Shown here: piece by piece, positions 50,704 through 59,543 of the stretch | Numbering within the stretch: the first letter of the stretch is position 1 | Layout: each line of letters begins with the position of its first letter | From: JAWPMT01 sp965601475 | Lineage (GTDB): Bacteria > Bacteroidota > Bacteroidia > Cytophagales > Cyclobacteriaceae | Length of the DNA stretch: 64,000 bases | Direction of reading: 5' to 3' | Assembly: GCA_965601475.1 (NCBI GenBank) | Contig: OZ271832.1 | Location: 248,001-312,000, forward strand | The notes under the pieces: model-generated | What the model saw: only the letters and a program-made list of their open reading frames with translations | Database searches by the model: none | What the model was told of the DNA's origin: nothing | Made by a program: the position numbers and the translations under genes

Positions 50704-52890
50704 TTATCGTACAGCAAATGTTGCAGACAGGCCATCTGCAGCTCCTAGTGCTGCATTCCGCCCTGAGGGAGAAGAACCTCCTACGTAAATCCTGAATTGC
50801 CCTTTTTCCAGTTTTCTTTCTCCATTTTCGTCTATCAGTTCCATCATCTGAGGAGTGATCTCGAAAGCTACTGATTTTTCCTCCCCAGGTTCCAGGCTTA
50901 CGCGCTGGAATCCTTTCAACGCTTGCATGGGTACATCTACTGACGCTTCCAAATCGGACAAATAAAATTGGACCACTTCCTCGCCGGCGACCTCTCCGGT
51001 ATTCTTTAGGATAACGTTGGCCTGGATGATCTGGTCCTTTTTGATTTTATCACTGCTCAAAGTGAGGTCTGTATATTCAAATGTCGTGTAGGATAAGCCA
51101 AAACCGAATGGTAGAAAAGGTTCTTTGGTAAGGTAACGATAGGTCCGATTCGCCATGGAATAGTCTTCATAGGGTGGTAAATCTTCCAATGACTGAACAA
51201 AAGTGACCGGCAGCCGACCTGATGGGACTGCATCACCAAAAATGATATCTGCAACTGCCGCACCACCCTGCTCTCCGGGGTACCATGCATAGAGTAATGC
51301 GTCCGCCATTTCGTAAACCTCGGGACATGTGATAGCACTTCCCCCGGTGATGACCACAACTAACTTGTCTGCTTTTTCTCTTATTCTTCTTAGAAATTCT
51401 ATCTGATGCTCAGGTAGGGTAATGTCGTTTCGGTCTCCTTTGTATTTGGAGGCAATGGCATCACCTTCTTCCCCTTCAATCAGGTTATTGATGCCGACGC
51501 AGGCGATGGTAACTTCCAGCACGGCAGCCTCGCTGGAATACCAATCTATGGGATTGTTGTTGGGTTCGGCCAGAACGGAACCAGGCTTGTATTGTATGGC
51601 AGTTTGGGGACTAACCTTTCCTACTATTCCTTCCATCAGCGTCTTGATATCACTGCTCACCCCGTAGTAGTTGGAAAGCATCGCCGAAACATCAGCTGCG
51701 GTGGGCCCGGTTATATAAACTCCCGGCACGTCTTTTTGAAGAGGAAGGGTTTGATCATCATTTTTTAAGAGTACTACGGACTTTATGGCAGCCTCCCTCG
51801 ACAACTCAATGTGTTCCTTCTTCCGAATATATTCAGTGCCTAAGGTATCAAATGGCACTGTACCGACCGGGTCGAAGAGTCCCAGCCTGAACCTCGTCGG
51901 CAATAGTTGAGCTAGATTTCGGTCGATCTCCTCTTCTGTGGTCAGGCCTAGTTCCACGGATTCGGCAAGTTGTTTGTAGGTAACACCACAGTTAAGGTTG
52001 CATCCTGAATTCACTCCTAAAGCAGCGGCTTCAGCGGCTGTTTCTACCACTTTGTGCCCTGTGTAAAAGTCTTGTATGGCCCAGCAATCCGAGACGTAAT
52101 AACCATCAAACCCCCATTTCTCGCGCAAAACCTCCTGCATTAGATAGGGATGAGCACAACATAAGTCTCCATTAGTTCTGTTGTACGCCCCCATGATACC
52201 TTCTACATCCCCCTCTTTAACCAGCGCCTCAAACGCTGGCAAATAGGTCTCCCATAAATCTTTCATGGAAACTTCTGCATCGAATACATGTCGCAGTTCT
52301 TCCGGGCCATTGTGAACTGCAAAGTGCTTGGCCATTCCCGCCGCCTTCATGTACTTCGGATGATCTCCCTGAAGTCCTTTGACGTATTCCACACCCAACC
52401 TGGACGTCAGGTAAGGGTCTTCGCCATAGGTTTCCTGTCCCCTTCCCCACCTTGGATCTCGAAATATGTTCACATTGGGGGACCAAAAAGTTAGTCCTTC
52501 AAAAATGCCTCTTTGACCATGTTTGGTAAACACATTGAATTTCGCCCTGGCCTCAATGCCAATGACGGATCCTATTCGGTACATCAGGTCCGTGTCCCAC
52601 GTGGCAGCCAGTCCTATGGCCTGAGGAAAAATCGTAGCACTACCCGCCCTGGCCACACCGTGCAGGCTTTCGTTCCACCAATTGTATTTGGGTATACCCA
52701 ACCTGTCGACAGCCTCGGCATAGTGGGTCATTTGCCCAATTTTCTCTTCCAAAGTGAGCCTTGATATCAGATCCTGAGTTCTGAGCTCAATAGATTGATT
52801 TGGATCCTGAAATGGATACTGCTGAGCCCATGCATAAGCTCCAATTAATACCAAATAGCCACTCAGGAAAATCGTTTTGATGTTAGACAT
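50704..52890 (-). CDS. GH3 beta-glycosidase (xylosidase/glucosidase type)
   Basis: The 728-aa protein has a signal peptide (GYLVLIGAYAWAQ), the GH3 N-terminal (beta/alpha)8 domain with EEKIGQMTHYAEAVDRLGIPKYNWWNESLHGVARAG, the nucleophile D268 in VSDCWAIQDF, the C-terminal alpha/beta sandwich and a fibronectin-III-like tail (EVAGEEVVQFYLSDLEASVDVPMQALKGFQRVSLEPGE). The NWWNESLHG motif is that of the beta-xylosidase subgroup, but glucosidase activity is not excluded. It acts on short beta-linked oligosaccharides in the periplasm. It lies 23 bases upstream of the GH31 gene and after the porter gene. Confidence 0.9.
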   Translation of the reverse strand: MSNIKTIFLSGYLVLIGAYAWAQQYPFQDPNQSIELRTQDLISRLTLEEKIGQMTHYAEAVDRLGIPKYNWWNESLHGVARAGSATIFPQAIGLAATWDTDLMYRIGSVIGIEARAKFNVFTKHGQRGIFEGLTFWSPNVNIFRDPRWGRGQETYGEDPYLTSRLGVEYVKGLQGDHPKYMKAAGMAKHFAVHNGPEELRHVFDAEVSMKDLWETYLPAFEALVKEGDVEGIMGAYNRTNGDLCCAHPYLMQEVLREKWGFDGYYVSDCWAIQDFYTGHKVVETAAEAAALGVNSGCNLNCGVTYKQLAESVELGLTTEEEIDRNLAQLLPTRFRLGLFDPVGTVPFDTLGTEYIRKKEHIELSREAAIKSVVLLKNDDQTLPLQKDVPGVYITGPTAADVSAMLSNYYGVSSDIKTLMEGIVGKVSPQTAIQYKPGSVLAEPNNNPIDWYSSEAAVLEVTIACVGINNLIEGEEGDAIASKYKGDRNDITLPEHQIEFLRRIREKADKLVVVITGGSAITCPEVYEMADALLYAWYPGEQGGAAVADIIFGDAVPSGRLPVTFVQSLEDLPPYEDYSMANRTYRYLTKEPFLPFGFGLSYTTFEYTDLTLSSDKIKKDQIIQANVILKNTGEVAGEEVVQFYLSDLEASVDVPMQALKGFQRVSLEPGEEKSVAFEITPQMMELIDENGERKLEKGQFRIYVGGSSPSGRNAALGAADGLSATFAVR

Positions 52891-53168
52891 AGTACCAGGC
52901 GTTAGTTGAATGCTCGTGGAGATATAAGATACTCAAATAATTATCCATAATGGCATAATTGACAATGGTTAGCTCAGCATTTCCGTCATCCGGTGACGGT
53001 AGTGACCATCGTCCAGTTCGCCATCTTTTTCCTGCCGGGATATGGATCTAATGAGAATACAGCAAGCACCTTCAAAAACGACAAGGGTGCTGCGCCATAC
53101 CACCTAAGCACTTGAGGCTGTTCGCCCCTGCCTACCCCATGCCCACAGGCGTATCAAGGTCAAAGACC

Positions 53169-54590
53169 TTACCCTTCCATTTCTTCGAGCTCGCGCCCTT
53201 TAGTCTCATGTACGAACTTCCAAACAAAGAATATCGACAAGAATGCACCAAGCGTATACAGACTATAGGCAAATGCCAGCCCAAGCGAAGCCAGCAGAAT
53301 TGGAAAAGTCAGCGTCACAAGAAAGTTGGAAGCCCATTGTCCCAAACCTGCAACCGCAAGCCCCGAGCCTCTTATCTGGTTGGGAAACATTTCACCCAGC
53401 ATCACCCACATCACAGGCCCCCAAGAGAAATTGAAGCATACAACGTAGAGGTTGGCAGAAACCAGGGCGAGCTTGCCCATGTTGTCACTCAGTTCCAGGG
53501 TGATGCTGCCTGAATCGGGGTTGGTCACCAACATGCCGGTAGAAAAAGCAACAGCGGCCAGGCCCAATGTAATGCTCATGCCCACCGAGCCAATAATCAA
53601 TAGGGGTCTGCGACCTAACCGGTCCACCAGGATCAGCGCTGCAATGACCGCTGCGATACTCAGGCCTCCTGATACTACATTGATCAACAGGGCATCGCTT
53701 TCTCCGAAACCCACTGCTTGCCAAAGCACCGCTCCGTAGTAAAAGACAACGTTGATCCCCACAAATTGCTGAAATGTGGCTAACCCCATGCCGACCCAAA
53801 CGATTGGCCTTACTCTTCCTAAAGCCTTATCATACAAATCACTGAGGCTTGGTTTGTGATGGTCAGAGGCAAGGGAAGCATCAATTTCATTCAGCTTTTC
53901 TTGGCCAGCGTCGTCTCCATATAGTTTTTTAAGTACGGAAAGTGCTTTGTCAGTCCGCTGTTTAACAACCAGATACCTGGGGCTTTCAGGAATGAACAAC
54001 AAGGATATCATGAATATGAAAGCTGGAATTAGCTCCACCCAAAACATCCAACGCCATGTTTCATAGTTGAGCCAAATTACATTTTCCGCCGAACCCGAAA
54101 TCCCGGCTAACCCATAATTGCTCAAAAAGGAAACAAACAGACCAGTAATGATCGCTACTTGCTGCACCGTAGCCAGCGACCCCCTGTATCTGGCTGGGGC
54201 GATTTCACTAATGTAGGCAGGAGCCATGACGGATGCAGCTCCTACAGCCAGGCCGCCAATTATCCGGAAGATGATAAATTCAGGTGATGAAGTGGCTATT
54301 CCTGATCCCCATGCAGAAATGATAAAAAGCACGGAAGCTGTGAGCAACATAGATCGCCTTCCATAAAGATCGGCTAGCCTACCCGCAAAGAATGCCCCTA
54401 TCGCACATCCCAAGAGCATTGAAGCCACATTGAACCCACTGCCAATATCTTTCGCATCAAAAGCAGTTTCAAGTCCCTTGACAGTCCCGTTGATCACTCC
54501 GCTATCAAAGCCAAATAGAAACCCACCGAGTGTAGCTACCAGGGCTATACCTATGATGAACGGTTTATTCTCATGTGTTGTGTTTTCCAA
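53169..54590 (-). CDS. MFS sugar porter (XylE-like)
   Basis: The 473-aa protein has 12 predicted helices and the sugar-porter signatures: GGFLFGFDSGVINGT in helix 1, GRLADLYGRRSMLL after helix 2, R-x-G-R repeats (DRLGRRPLL), PESPRYL, and QQ-x-x-G-x-N in FQQFVGINVVFYYG. It belongs to the XylE/GLUT group that imports xylose or glucose with protons across the inner membrane. The start is TTG; the nearest ATG is in another frame. The gene leads the GH3-GH31 series and is preceded by an AraC regulator, so it probably takes up the released monosaccharides. Confidence 0.88.
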   Translation of the reverse strand: MENTTHENKPFIIGIALVATLGGFLFGFDSGVINGTVKGLETAFDAKDIGSGFNVASMLLGCAIGAFFAGRLADLYGRRSMLLTASVLFIISAWGSGIATSSPEFIIFRIIGGLAVGAASVMAPAYISEIAPARYRGSLATVQQVAIITGLFVSFLSNYGLAGISGSAENVIWLNYETWRWMFWVELIPAFIFMISLLFIPESPRYLVVKQRTDKALSVLKKLYGDDAGQEKLNEIDASLASDHHKPSLSDLYDKALGRVRPIVWVGMGLATFQQFVGINVVFYYGAVLWQAVGFGESDALLINVVSGGLSIAAVIAALILVDRLGRRPLLIIGSVGMSITLGLAAVAFSTGMLVTNPDSGSITLELSDNMGKLALVSANLYVVCFNFSWGPVMWVMLGEMFPNQIRGSGLAVAGLGQWASNFLVTLTFPILLASLGLAFAYSLYTLGAFLSIFFVWKFVHETKGRELEEMEG

Positions 54591-54706
54591 ATCGACTTCA
54601 TTTTAGGTTGGAAACGCTCTCGTCCATCCCAGAAGATACAGCTTTCACCTCCAAGTTTGATGGTGGTGGAAAGGCTCTGAATAATACAGGGAGGCTTATC
54701 AACAAT

Positions 54707-55585
54707 CTAAGCACAACATTGAGCGTCGCTATTCCTGAACTCTTTGATTGTCATTCCATAGAAGTTTTTGAAAGTCTTTGCTAAATGACTACTATCAGTA
54801 AAGTTTAACTGGTGGGCAATTTCTTTAATGGTTAGGTCGGTATGAAGCACTTTCGTCTCAACCAATTTCAACTTGGACCTTGTAATGTATTCTGCCAGGC
54901 TTACCCCCACCTGTTTCTTGAAGAATTCAGAAAAATAACTAGGGGAAATGCCGAATTTCTCTGATAGTACCGGAATTCTGAGGTGGTCAGAGCTGCTGAT
55001 ATTCGTATTGATATATCTCAGAATTTCTCCAAACCTGCTGTCCAATTCGTTGGCTTGCTTCACATATTGTTTCTCGATGCTTCTGGCCAAAATATTCAGA
55101 ATGGAAGTCATCGCTCCCGTAACGATTGACACAGAATACGCATCTCCAATCAAGTATTCCTGATAGATAGACTTGATCGTTTGCACAATAAACGTCCGCT
55201 CCCTATCAGTACTTATGATATCTCCGGGCACCTTATTGTAATTCGCGAGGATGTAAGCCATCCGGTCGAACCACTCCTGGAAATCCATGAGCTTGTCGCT
55301 CAAAAAGTAATGATCTGTAAATCGGATAAAATAGAAACGAGACGGTCTTTCAATCTTAAACGAGTGGCAATCCAGAGGAGGCAGTAGAAATATATTCCCA
55401 GGCTTGTAGGCAAACTCATGTTGATTAATGCACTGGAAACCATTGCCCTCCTCAACATAGACAATTTCAAAAAAGTTGTGCTTATGAGGTCTTTTGTGCC
55501 ATTCCGAAAATTCCTCAATGTGAATCTCAAAAATTTTTTGAGCCTCCTCAGTCACCATTGTAATTATATTGGTTTGATGATACAT
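54707..55585 (-). CDS. AraC family regulator with cupin sensor
   Basis: The 292-aa protein has an N-terminal cupin-like arm (HKRPHKHNFFEIVYVEEGNGFQCINQHEFAYKPGNIFLLPPLDCHSFKI) that would bind a sugar, and a C-terminal AraC domain with two HTH motifs (RIPVLSEKFGISPSYFSEFFKKQVG and TIKEIAHQLNFTDSSHLAKTFKNFYGMTIKEFR). It lies upstream of the sugar porter on the same strand and divergent from the oxidoreductase gene 160 bases away. It is the natural candidate to switch the xylo-oligosaccharide unit on, but could regulate the divergent gene. Confidence 0.9.
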   Translation of the reverse strand: MYHQTNIITMVTEEAQKIFEIHIEEFSEWHKRPHKHNFFEIVYVEEGNGFQCINQHEFAYKPGNIFLLPPLDCHSFKIERPSRFYFIRFTDHYFLSDKLMDFQEWFDRMAYILANYNKVPGDIISTDRERTFIVQTIKSIYQEYLIGDAYSVSIVTGAMTSILNILARSIEKQYVKQANELDSRFGEILRYINTNISSSDHLRIPVLSEKFGISPSYFSEFFKKQVGVSLAEYITRSKLKLVETKVLHTDLTIKEIAHQLNFTDSSHLAKTFKNFYGMTIKEFRNSDAQCCA

Positions 55586-55744
55586 AATTAGTCAATTCTG
55601 ACCCAAAATCAATCCTGATTTACTCTCAATAAGGGCTATTGTCTGTAAGAACCAATTTAGCTACCACTAATTCCAATATATATACAACGAATAGACTACC
55701 CAAGCTCCTCAACTTTGCGTTAGTAGTTAGCAAAAGAGAATGAG

Positions 55745-56758
55745 ATGAAAGCGATAGGATTCAAACAGTCATTACCCATTTCAGAACAAGAAAGTCTAGT
55801 CGAATTTGAAACCGAAAAGCCTACCCCTACCGGCTTTGACATCCTTGTAAAGGTTGCAGCAAACGCGGTAAATCCGGTAGATTTCAAAATAAGGGGAACT
55901 GCAGCTAAGAACACCGTATTGGAAACTCCAAAAATTATCGGATGGGATGCTGTAGGCACCGTAGAAGCTGTAGGCGACAAAACCACTAGATTCAAAGTGG
56001 GTGATGAGGTGTATTATGCCGGAGACATTACCCGTAGCGGCAGCAATGCGGAATACCAACTTATTGATGAACGTATCGTCGGTTTCAAACCTAAGAATCT
56101 CACAATAGCTGAGGCTGCTGCGATCCCACTTACCGGACTAACAGCCTGGGAGTCAATTTTTGATCGGATCAAAGTAAACCCGGAAAAAGACAAGGGAAAA
56201 ACAGTTTTGATACTTGCGGGTGCCGGGGGTGTGGGCTCGATTGCAATACAGATTGCTAAAAAGGTAGCTGGACTCACTGTAATCGCTACGGCTTCCCGTC
56301 CCGAAACCCGGAAGTGGTGTGAGGACCTAGGTGCAGATTATGTGGTGAATCATCGTGATCTAAAACCTGAGCTTTCTAGAATTGGACACAGTCAGGTTGA
56401 CTACATTCTGGATTTTGTAGACATCAATACCTACTGGGAAACTGCCGCGGAGATCATAAAGCCACAAGGACACATTGTGTCAATCACGGGTAGCAGCGAT
56501 CCACTCAACTTGTCTTTGCTCAAAGGAAAGAGTGCCTCCTTCTCCTGGGAGTTAATGTATACACGTTCCATGTTTGGCACGGATGATATGGAAAGACAAC
56601 ATGAGATCCTCAATGAACTTTCCCGGTTACTGGATGAAGGAACCTTGAAAACAACCCTCACCACGACCTTAAAAGGGTTCTCTGTAAAGAACCTTAAAAC
56701 AGCACATGAAATGCAAGAATCAGGAAAGACAATCGGCAAAACAGTGATTGAGTTTTGA
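55745..56758 (+). CDS. zinc-independent MDR oxidoreductase (quinone reductase-like)
   Basis: The 337-aa protein is a medium-chain dehydrogenase/reductase: a GroES-like N-terminal domain (FDILVKVAANAVNPVDFKIRG, GWDAVGTVEAVGDKTTRFKVGDEVYYAG) and a Rossmann domain with the nucleotide motif AGAGGVGSIAIQIAKKVAGLTVIATASRPE. The residues that bind structural and catalytic zinc are absent, fitting the zinc-binding-dehydrogenase-like (quinone reductase) group rather than true zinc ADHs. It uses NADPH and probably reduces quinones or enals. It is divergent from the AraC gene. Confidence 0.88.
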   Translation: MKAIGFKQSLPISEQESLVEFETEKPTPTGFDILVKVAANAVNPVDFKIRGTAAKNTVLETPKIIGWDAVGTVEAVGDKTTRFKVGDEVYYAGDITRSGSNAEYQLIDERIVGFKPKNLTIAEAAAIPLTGLTAWESIFDRIKVNPEKDKGKTVLILAGAGGVGSIAIQIAKKVAGLTVIATASRPETRKWCEDLGADYVVNHRDLKPELSRIGHSQVDYILDFVDINTYWETAAEIIKPQGHIVSITGSSDPLNLSLLKGKSASFSWELMYTRSMFGTDDMERQHEILNELSRLLDEGTLKTTLTTTLKGFSVKNLKTAHEMQESGKTIGKTVIEF

Positions 56759-56889
56759 TGCCGACGCCTTAGTGAGGGTAAAGACGACCTCTCTTAAATT
56801 TATCAGCATTATCCAGGGAGTGCCTCTCTTCTATCGAGGCTCTCCCTACCAAATTGATCCCCGTCGTTCGATAGGATTCAATCATTTTC

Positions 56890-57783
56890 TTACTTCAAAG
56901 TGAGTATGAATATCTCTACGTTGCCATCTTTGGTGCGGGTGCAGGCAATTCGACCGGAACCGTCCCGAGCATATACAGGTTTGGTGAAGCTGGCGGAATA
57001 CTGCTCTCCATTGGTAATCTTCCTCACTTCAGATCCATCTGGATTCATCGTGAAAATTTGAAAGTTTGGAAGGTCCCCACGATTAGAAGAAAAGATGATT
57101 AATCGTCCATCGTGGGACCAGGAGGGCCAACCGTCAAAGGCCAGGTCAGTAGTGAGTTGCTGTTCTTCCCTCGTTCTTAGATGGTAGACGAAAATTTCCC
57201 CCTGGCGCTTTCCATCCTCTTTCGGCATCCAGCGAACGAACACAATCTTCTCACCATCCGGCGACCAATGCGCATACGTGTCGGGATGGTCCGAACCAAC
57301 GATTTTTTCAATGGTAGAAGAAGCTAAGTCGTACAGAAATAAATCAAAATTCCCGTCTCGGTCTGAATTGAAGAGCAAAGCTCTACCATCTGGAGAATAC
57401 TGCGGATGAATGTTTCTGCCAGCTCCATTTGTAACATTCCGTTGCTTTGAACCATCAATTGACATCAGGAAAATATCCTGGGCCTCACCTTCAACATGTG
57501 ACCAGGCCACCTGGCTATTGTCAGGAGCGATCACGGGGTATTCATCCAGTCCGGGGTTGTGGGTCAGTCTTTTGATCCCCTTGCCATCGGTGTTCATGAG
57601 ATAAATTTCCGAGTCATCATCGTTGCGGTTGGATTGGAATACCAGCTGCTTGCTATCCGCTGACCAGCTTGGGTAGGAAGTCTCAATGTTTGTGAGCTTG
57701 ATGAGCGTATCAATGGGTGATTGAGCCATACAGCCTACTATCGGGAAGTAGAAGAACAAATGGGCAATAGTGAGGTTTTTCAT
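56890..57783 (-). CDS. secreted TolB-like propeller protein, third gene of the system
   Basis: The 297-aa product has a signal peptide or lipoprotein-type leader (IAHLFFYFPIVGC-MAQS) and six or seven TolB/PD40 blades (YPSWSADSKQLVFQSNR, GIKRLTHNPGLDEYPVIAPDNSQVAWS, NIHPQYSPDGRALLFNSDRDGNFDLFLYD, HWSPDGEKIVFVRW, WPSWSHDGRLIIFSSNRG). Its beginning NIETSYPSWS and its end TKPVYARDGSGRIACTRTKDGNVEIFIL match the regulator's sensor domain, SIETSYPSWS and TKPFYAFDGTNRIVCTRTMFSNVEIFIL, almost step by step. The start codon overlaps the MacB-like gene's stop. It is periplasmic. Confidence 0.8.
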   Translation of the reverse strand: MKNLTIAHLFFYFPIVGCMAQSPIDTLIKLTNIETSYPSWSADSKQLVFQSNRNDDDSEIYLMNTDGKGIKRLTHNPGLDEYPVIAPDNSQVAWSHVEGEAQDIFLMSIDGSKQRNVTNGAGRNIHPQYSPDGRALLFNSDRDGNFDLFLYDLASSTIEKIVGSDHPDTYAHWSPDGEKIVFVRWMPKEDGKRQGEIFVYHLRTREEQQLTTDLAFDGWPSWSHDGRLIIFSSNRGDLPNFQIFTMNPDGSEVRKITNGEQYSASFTKPVYARDGSGRIACTRTKDGNVEIFILTLK

Positions 57784-59486
57784 GATCGTTTGAGGTTGAT
57801 TTTGCTGATGTTGGATAACAATAGGATGAAAGCGACCATCAGCGTAACCCACATGGTTTCCAGGTGGGCTGCTACTGCTTGCTTTTCTGAAAAGCCCATG
57901 AAGTCTTTCCGGTCGCTATGTCTTTGAATGTCAGGCGTGAGTCCCTCGTAGTACTTATTCCACACCTCCCCTATCACACCTTCCACATCGATAATTGGTT
58001 CGGATGGTTTGATGACAACAAAATCAAATGCATCATCTCTGAAGAAGCTAACCAATGGACCTGCTTTCTCATTGGAAAACATGAAGTCCTTCACCACTCC
58101 CTTCACTATGCCGTTGATGCCACCCTGTCCGGCAATGAAAAACTGCTGTCCGACAAAATCGCCGTCCTTACAAAGTAGCTTGGCTGCGGATTCATTGAGA
58201 ATAAGTCCCCTTAATGTATCGATACCATTTGATCGTTCGGTGAATTCCGAACCATGGAAAAAAGGAATGTCCATGGATTGAAAAAATTGGTAATGGACAG
58301 GATAAAAATTTACACGTTTCCCTTGCTCCGCTCTTTTCCCATCTTCCAATGGATAAATGCTATAGCTTCCATACATTCCTTCCATGATGTGATTACCACC
58401 ACCCACAACATCGATGGATGGATGGGCTAACAGTTCAGATCGGAACCTCAAGTAGTTGGATTGCAGAATGGGGTGGTCAAATTCCAGGATGTAGTTTTCA
58501 GTTTCAAATCCCAGACTTTCCCTGTAGTTGTGGTAACTGGTCTTTGCCTTCCAATAGCCCAATACCGATTTGATTCCCAATCCAAAAATAATGATCAGCA
58601 ATGCCATGACCATGTATTGGTTTCTCCACTTGATCAGGGACAATCCTGCCAGCAATATCAGCATTACATACGCAATCACTTGATGCTTTTTTTCACTCAC
58701 CAAGGTGTGAGCGATGACGTTACCATCTTCAAAGTACAGGCCTTCATTGTAGATGTCCGCAGCATGCTGTAGTTGTATATCGATGGCATCAGCTATTCGT
58801 CTACTTCCTCTGGTTGCCAGCAATTCCTCAAGTTGACCTTCGATATTTTCTTTCTGATCTGGATCTAGTTTCAGGTAGGTGTAGAAAGTTAACCACCCCC
58901 AGTTGTCCAATGAGCCATAAGAGGGAGGCACAAAGCTTTTCATAGGCAGGAGGAAATCTATGGAAAGGTGGCTATTGGTGACATTGTCTACCACGGATCG
59001 AACGGTAAGCATTTCATCGTCGAGTGCCATAGACATTCCAATTGGGTCCACATTTCCAAAATACCTATTCGCAAATTGTTGTGTAAGCACTACCGATCCA
59101 GGCTCATTGAGGGGCTGGCGTCCATCGCCGGCAAGGACCTGTAGTTCGAAAACGTCAATGAAATCCGGGTCCACGAAAAAATAGTTTCCCGTGAAGAATC
59201 TTTCGTCTCCCACATTGACCAGGGACTTCTCCCCTTTTCTCAATGTAGTAGCAGCCTTTACATAACTCGGAAAGGTCTCCTTTAAAGCTTGAGCCAATGG
59301 AGCCATGGTTGTGGCTTGCAGGTTGGTCCTTTTGGTAATCACGCGAAAAGTGTTGGGTAAGTGGTCATTTACCCGATTTTCCTGGATGACCTCATAATTG
59401 ATTTTAATTGTGAGATAGAAAAGGCCCCCAAGACATAGGCCAATGGCCAAGACACTCCACAAGCCTTTTCGCTTTACGTTCCACAT
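57780..59486 (-). CDS. reduced MacB/FtsX-like membrane protein with two periplasmic domains
   Basis: The 568-aa protein has a first helix (residues 9-27), a MacB-type periplasmic domain with GNYFFVDPDFIDVFELQVLAG and PGSVVLTQQFANRYFG, two helices (about 272-310), a second MacB-type domain with YQFFQSMDIPFFHGSEFTE and LILNESAAKLL, and one C-terminal helix (about 540-560). Standard permeases of this kind have eight helices, a cytoplasmic prefix and E(I/V)G-x-RK coupling motifs; here four helices remain and no coupling motif is present. It is therefore unlikely to be driven by an ATPase. It overlaps the propeller gene (ATGA) and follows the regulator after 57 bases. Confidence 0.75.
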   Translation of the reverse strand: MWNVKRKGLWSVLAIGLCLGGLFYLTIKINYEVIQENRVNDHLPNTFRVITKRTNLQATTMAPLAQALKETFPSYVKAATTLRKGEKSLVNVGDERFFTGNYFFVDPDFIDVFELQVLAGDGRQPLNEPGSVVLTQQFANRYFGNVDPIGMSMALDDEMLTVRSVVDNVTNSHLSIDFLLPMKSFVPPSYGSLDNWGWLTFYTYLKLDPDQKENIEGQLEELLATRGSRRIADAIDIQLQHAADIYNEGLYFEDGNVIAHTLVSEKKHQVIAYVMLILLAGLSLIKWRNQYMVMALLIIIFGLGIKSVLGYWKAKTSYHNYRESLGFETENYILEFDHPILQSNYLRFRSELLAHPSIDVVGGGNHIMEGMYGSYSIYPLEDGKRAEQGKRVNFYPVHYQFFQSMDIPFFHGSEFTERSNGIDTLRGLILNESAAKLLCKDGDFVGQQFFIAGQGGINGIVKGVVKDFMFSNEKAGPLVSFFRDDAFDFVVIKPSEPIIDVEGVIGEVWNKYYEGLTPDIQRHSDRKDFMGFSEKQAVAAHLETMWVTLMVAFILLLSNISKINLKRS

Positions 59487-59543
59487 GAGTTTTTTGGCTA
59501 ATCAGTGAAGTAAAACCTGTAGAAACCTGTAGAATGAGGAATT

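Noticed and set aside
47855..56758. A full polysaccharide utilisation locus
   Set aside because: No SusC- or SusD-like gene is present, so the term does not fit.
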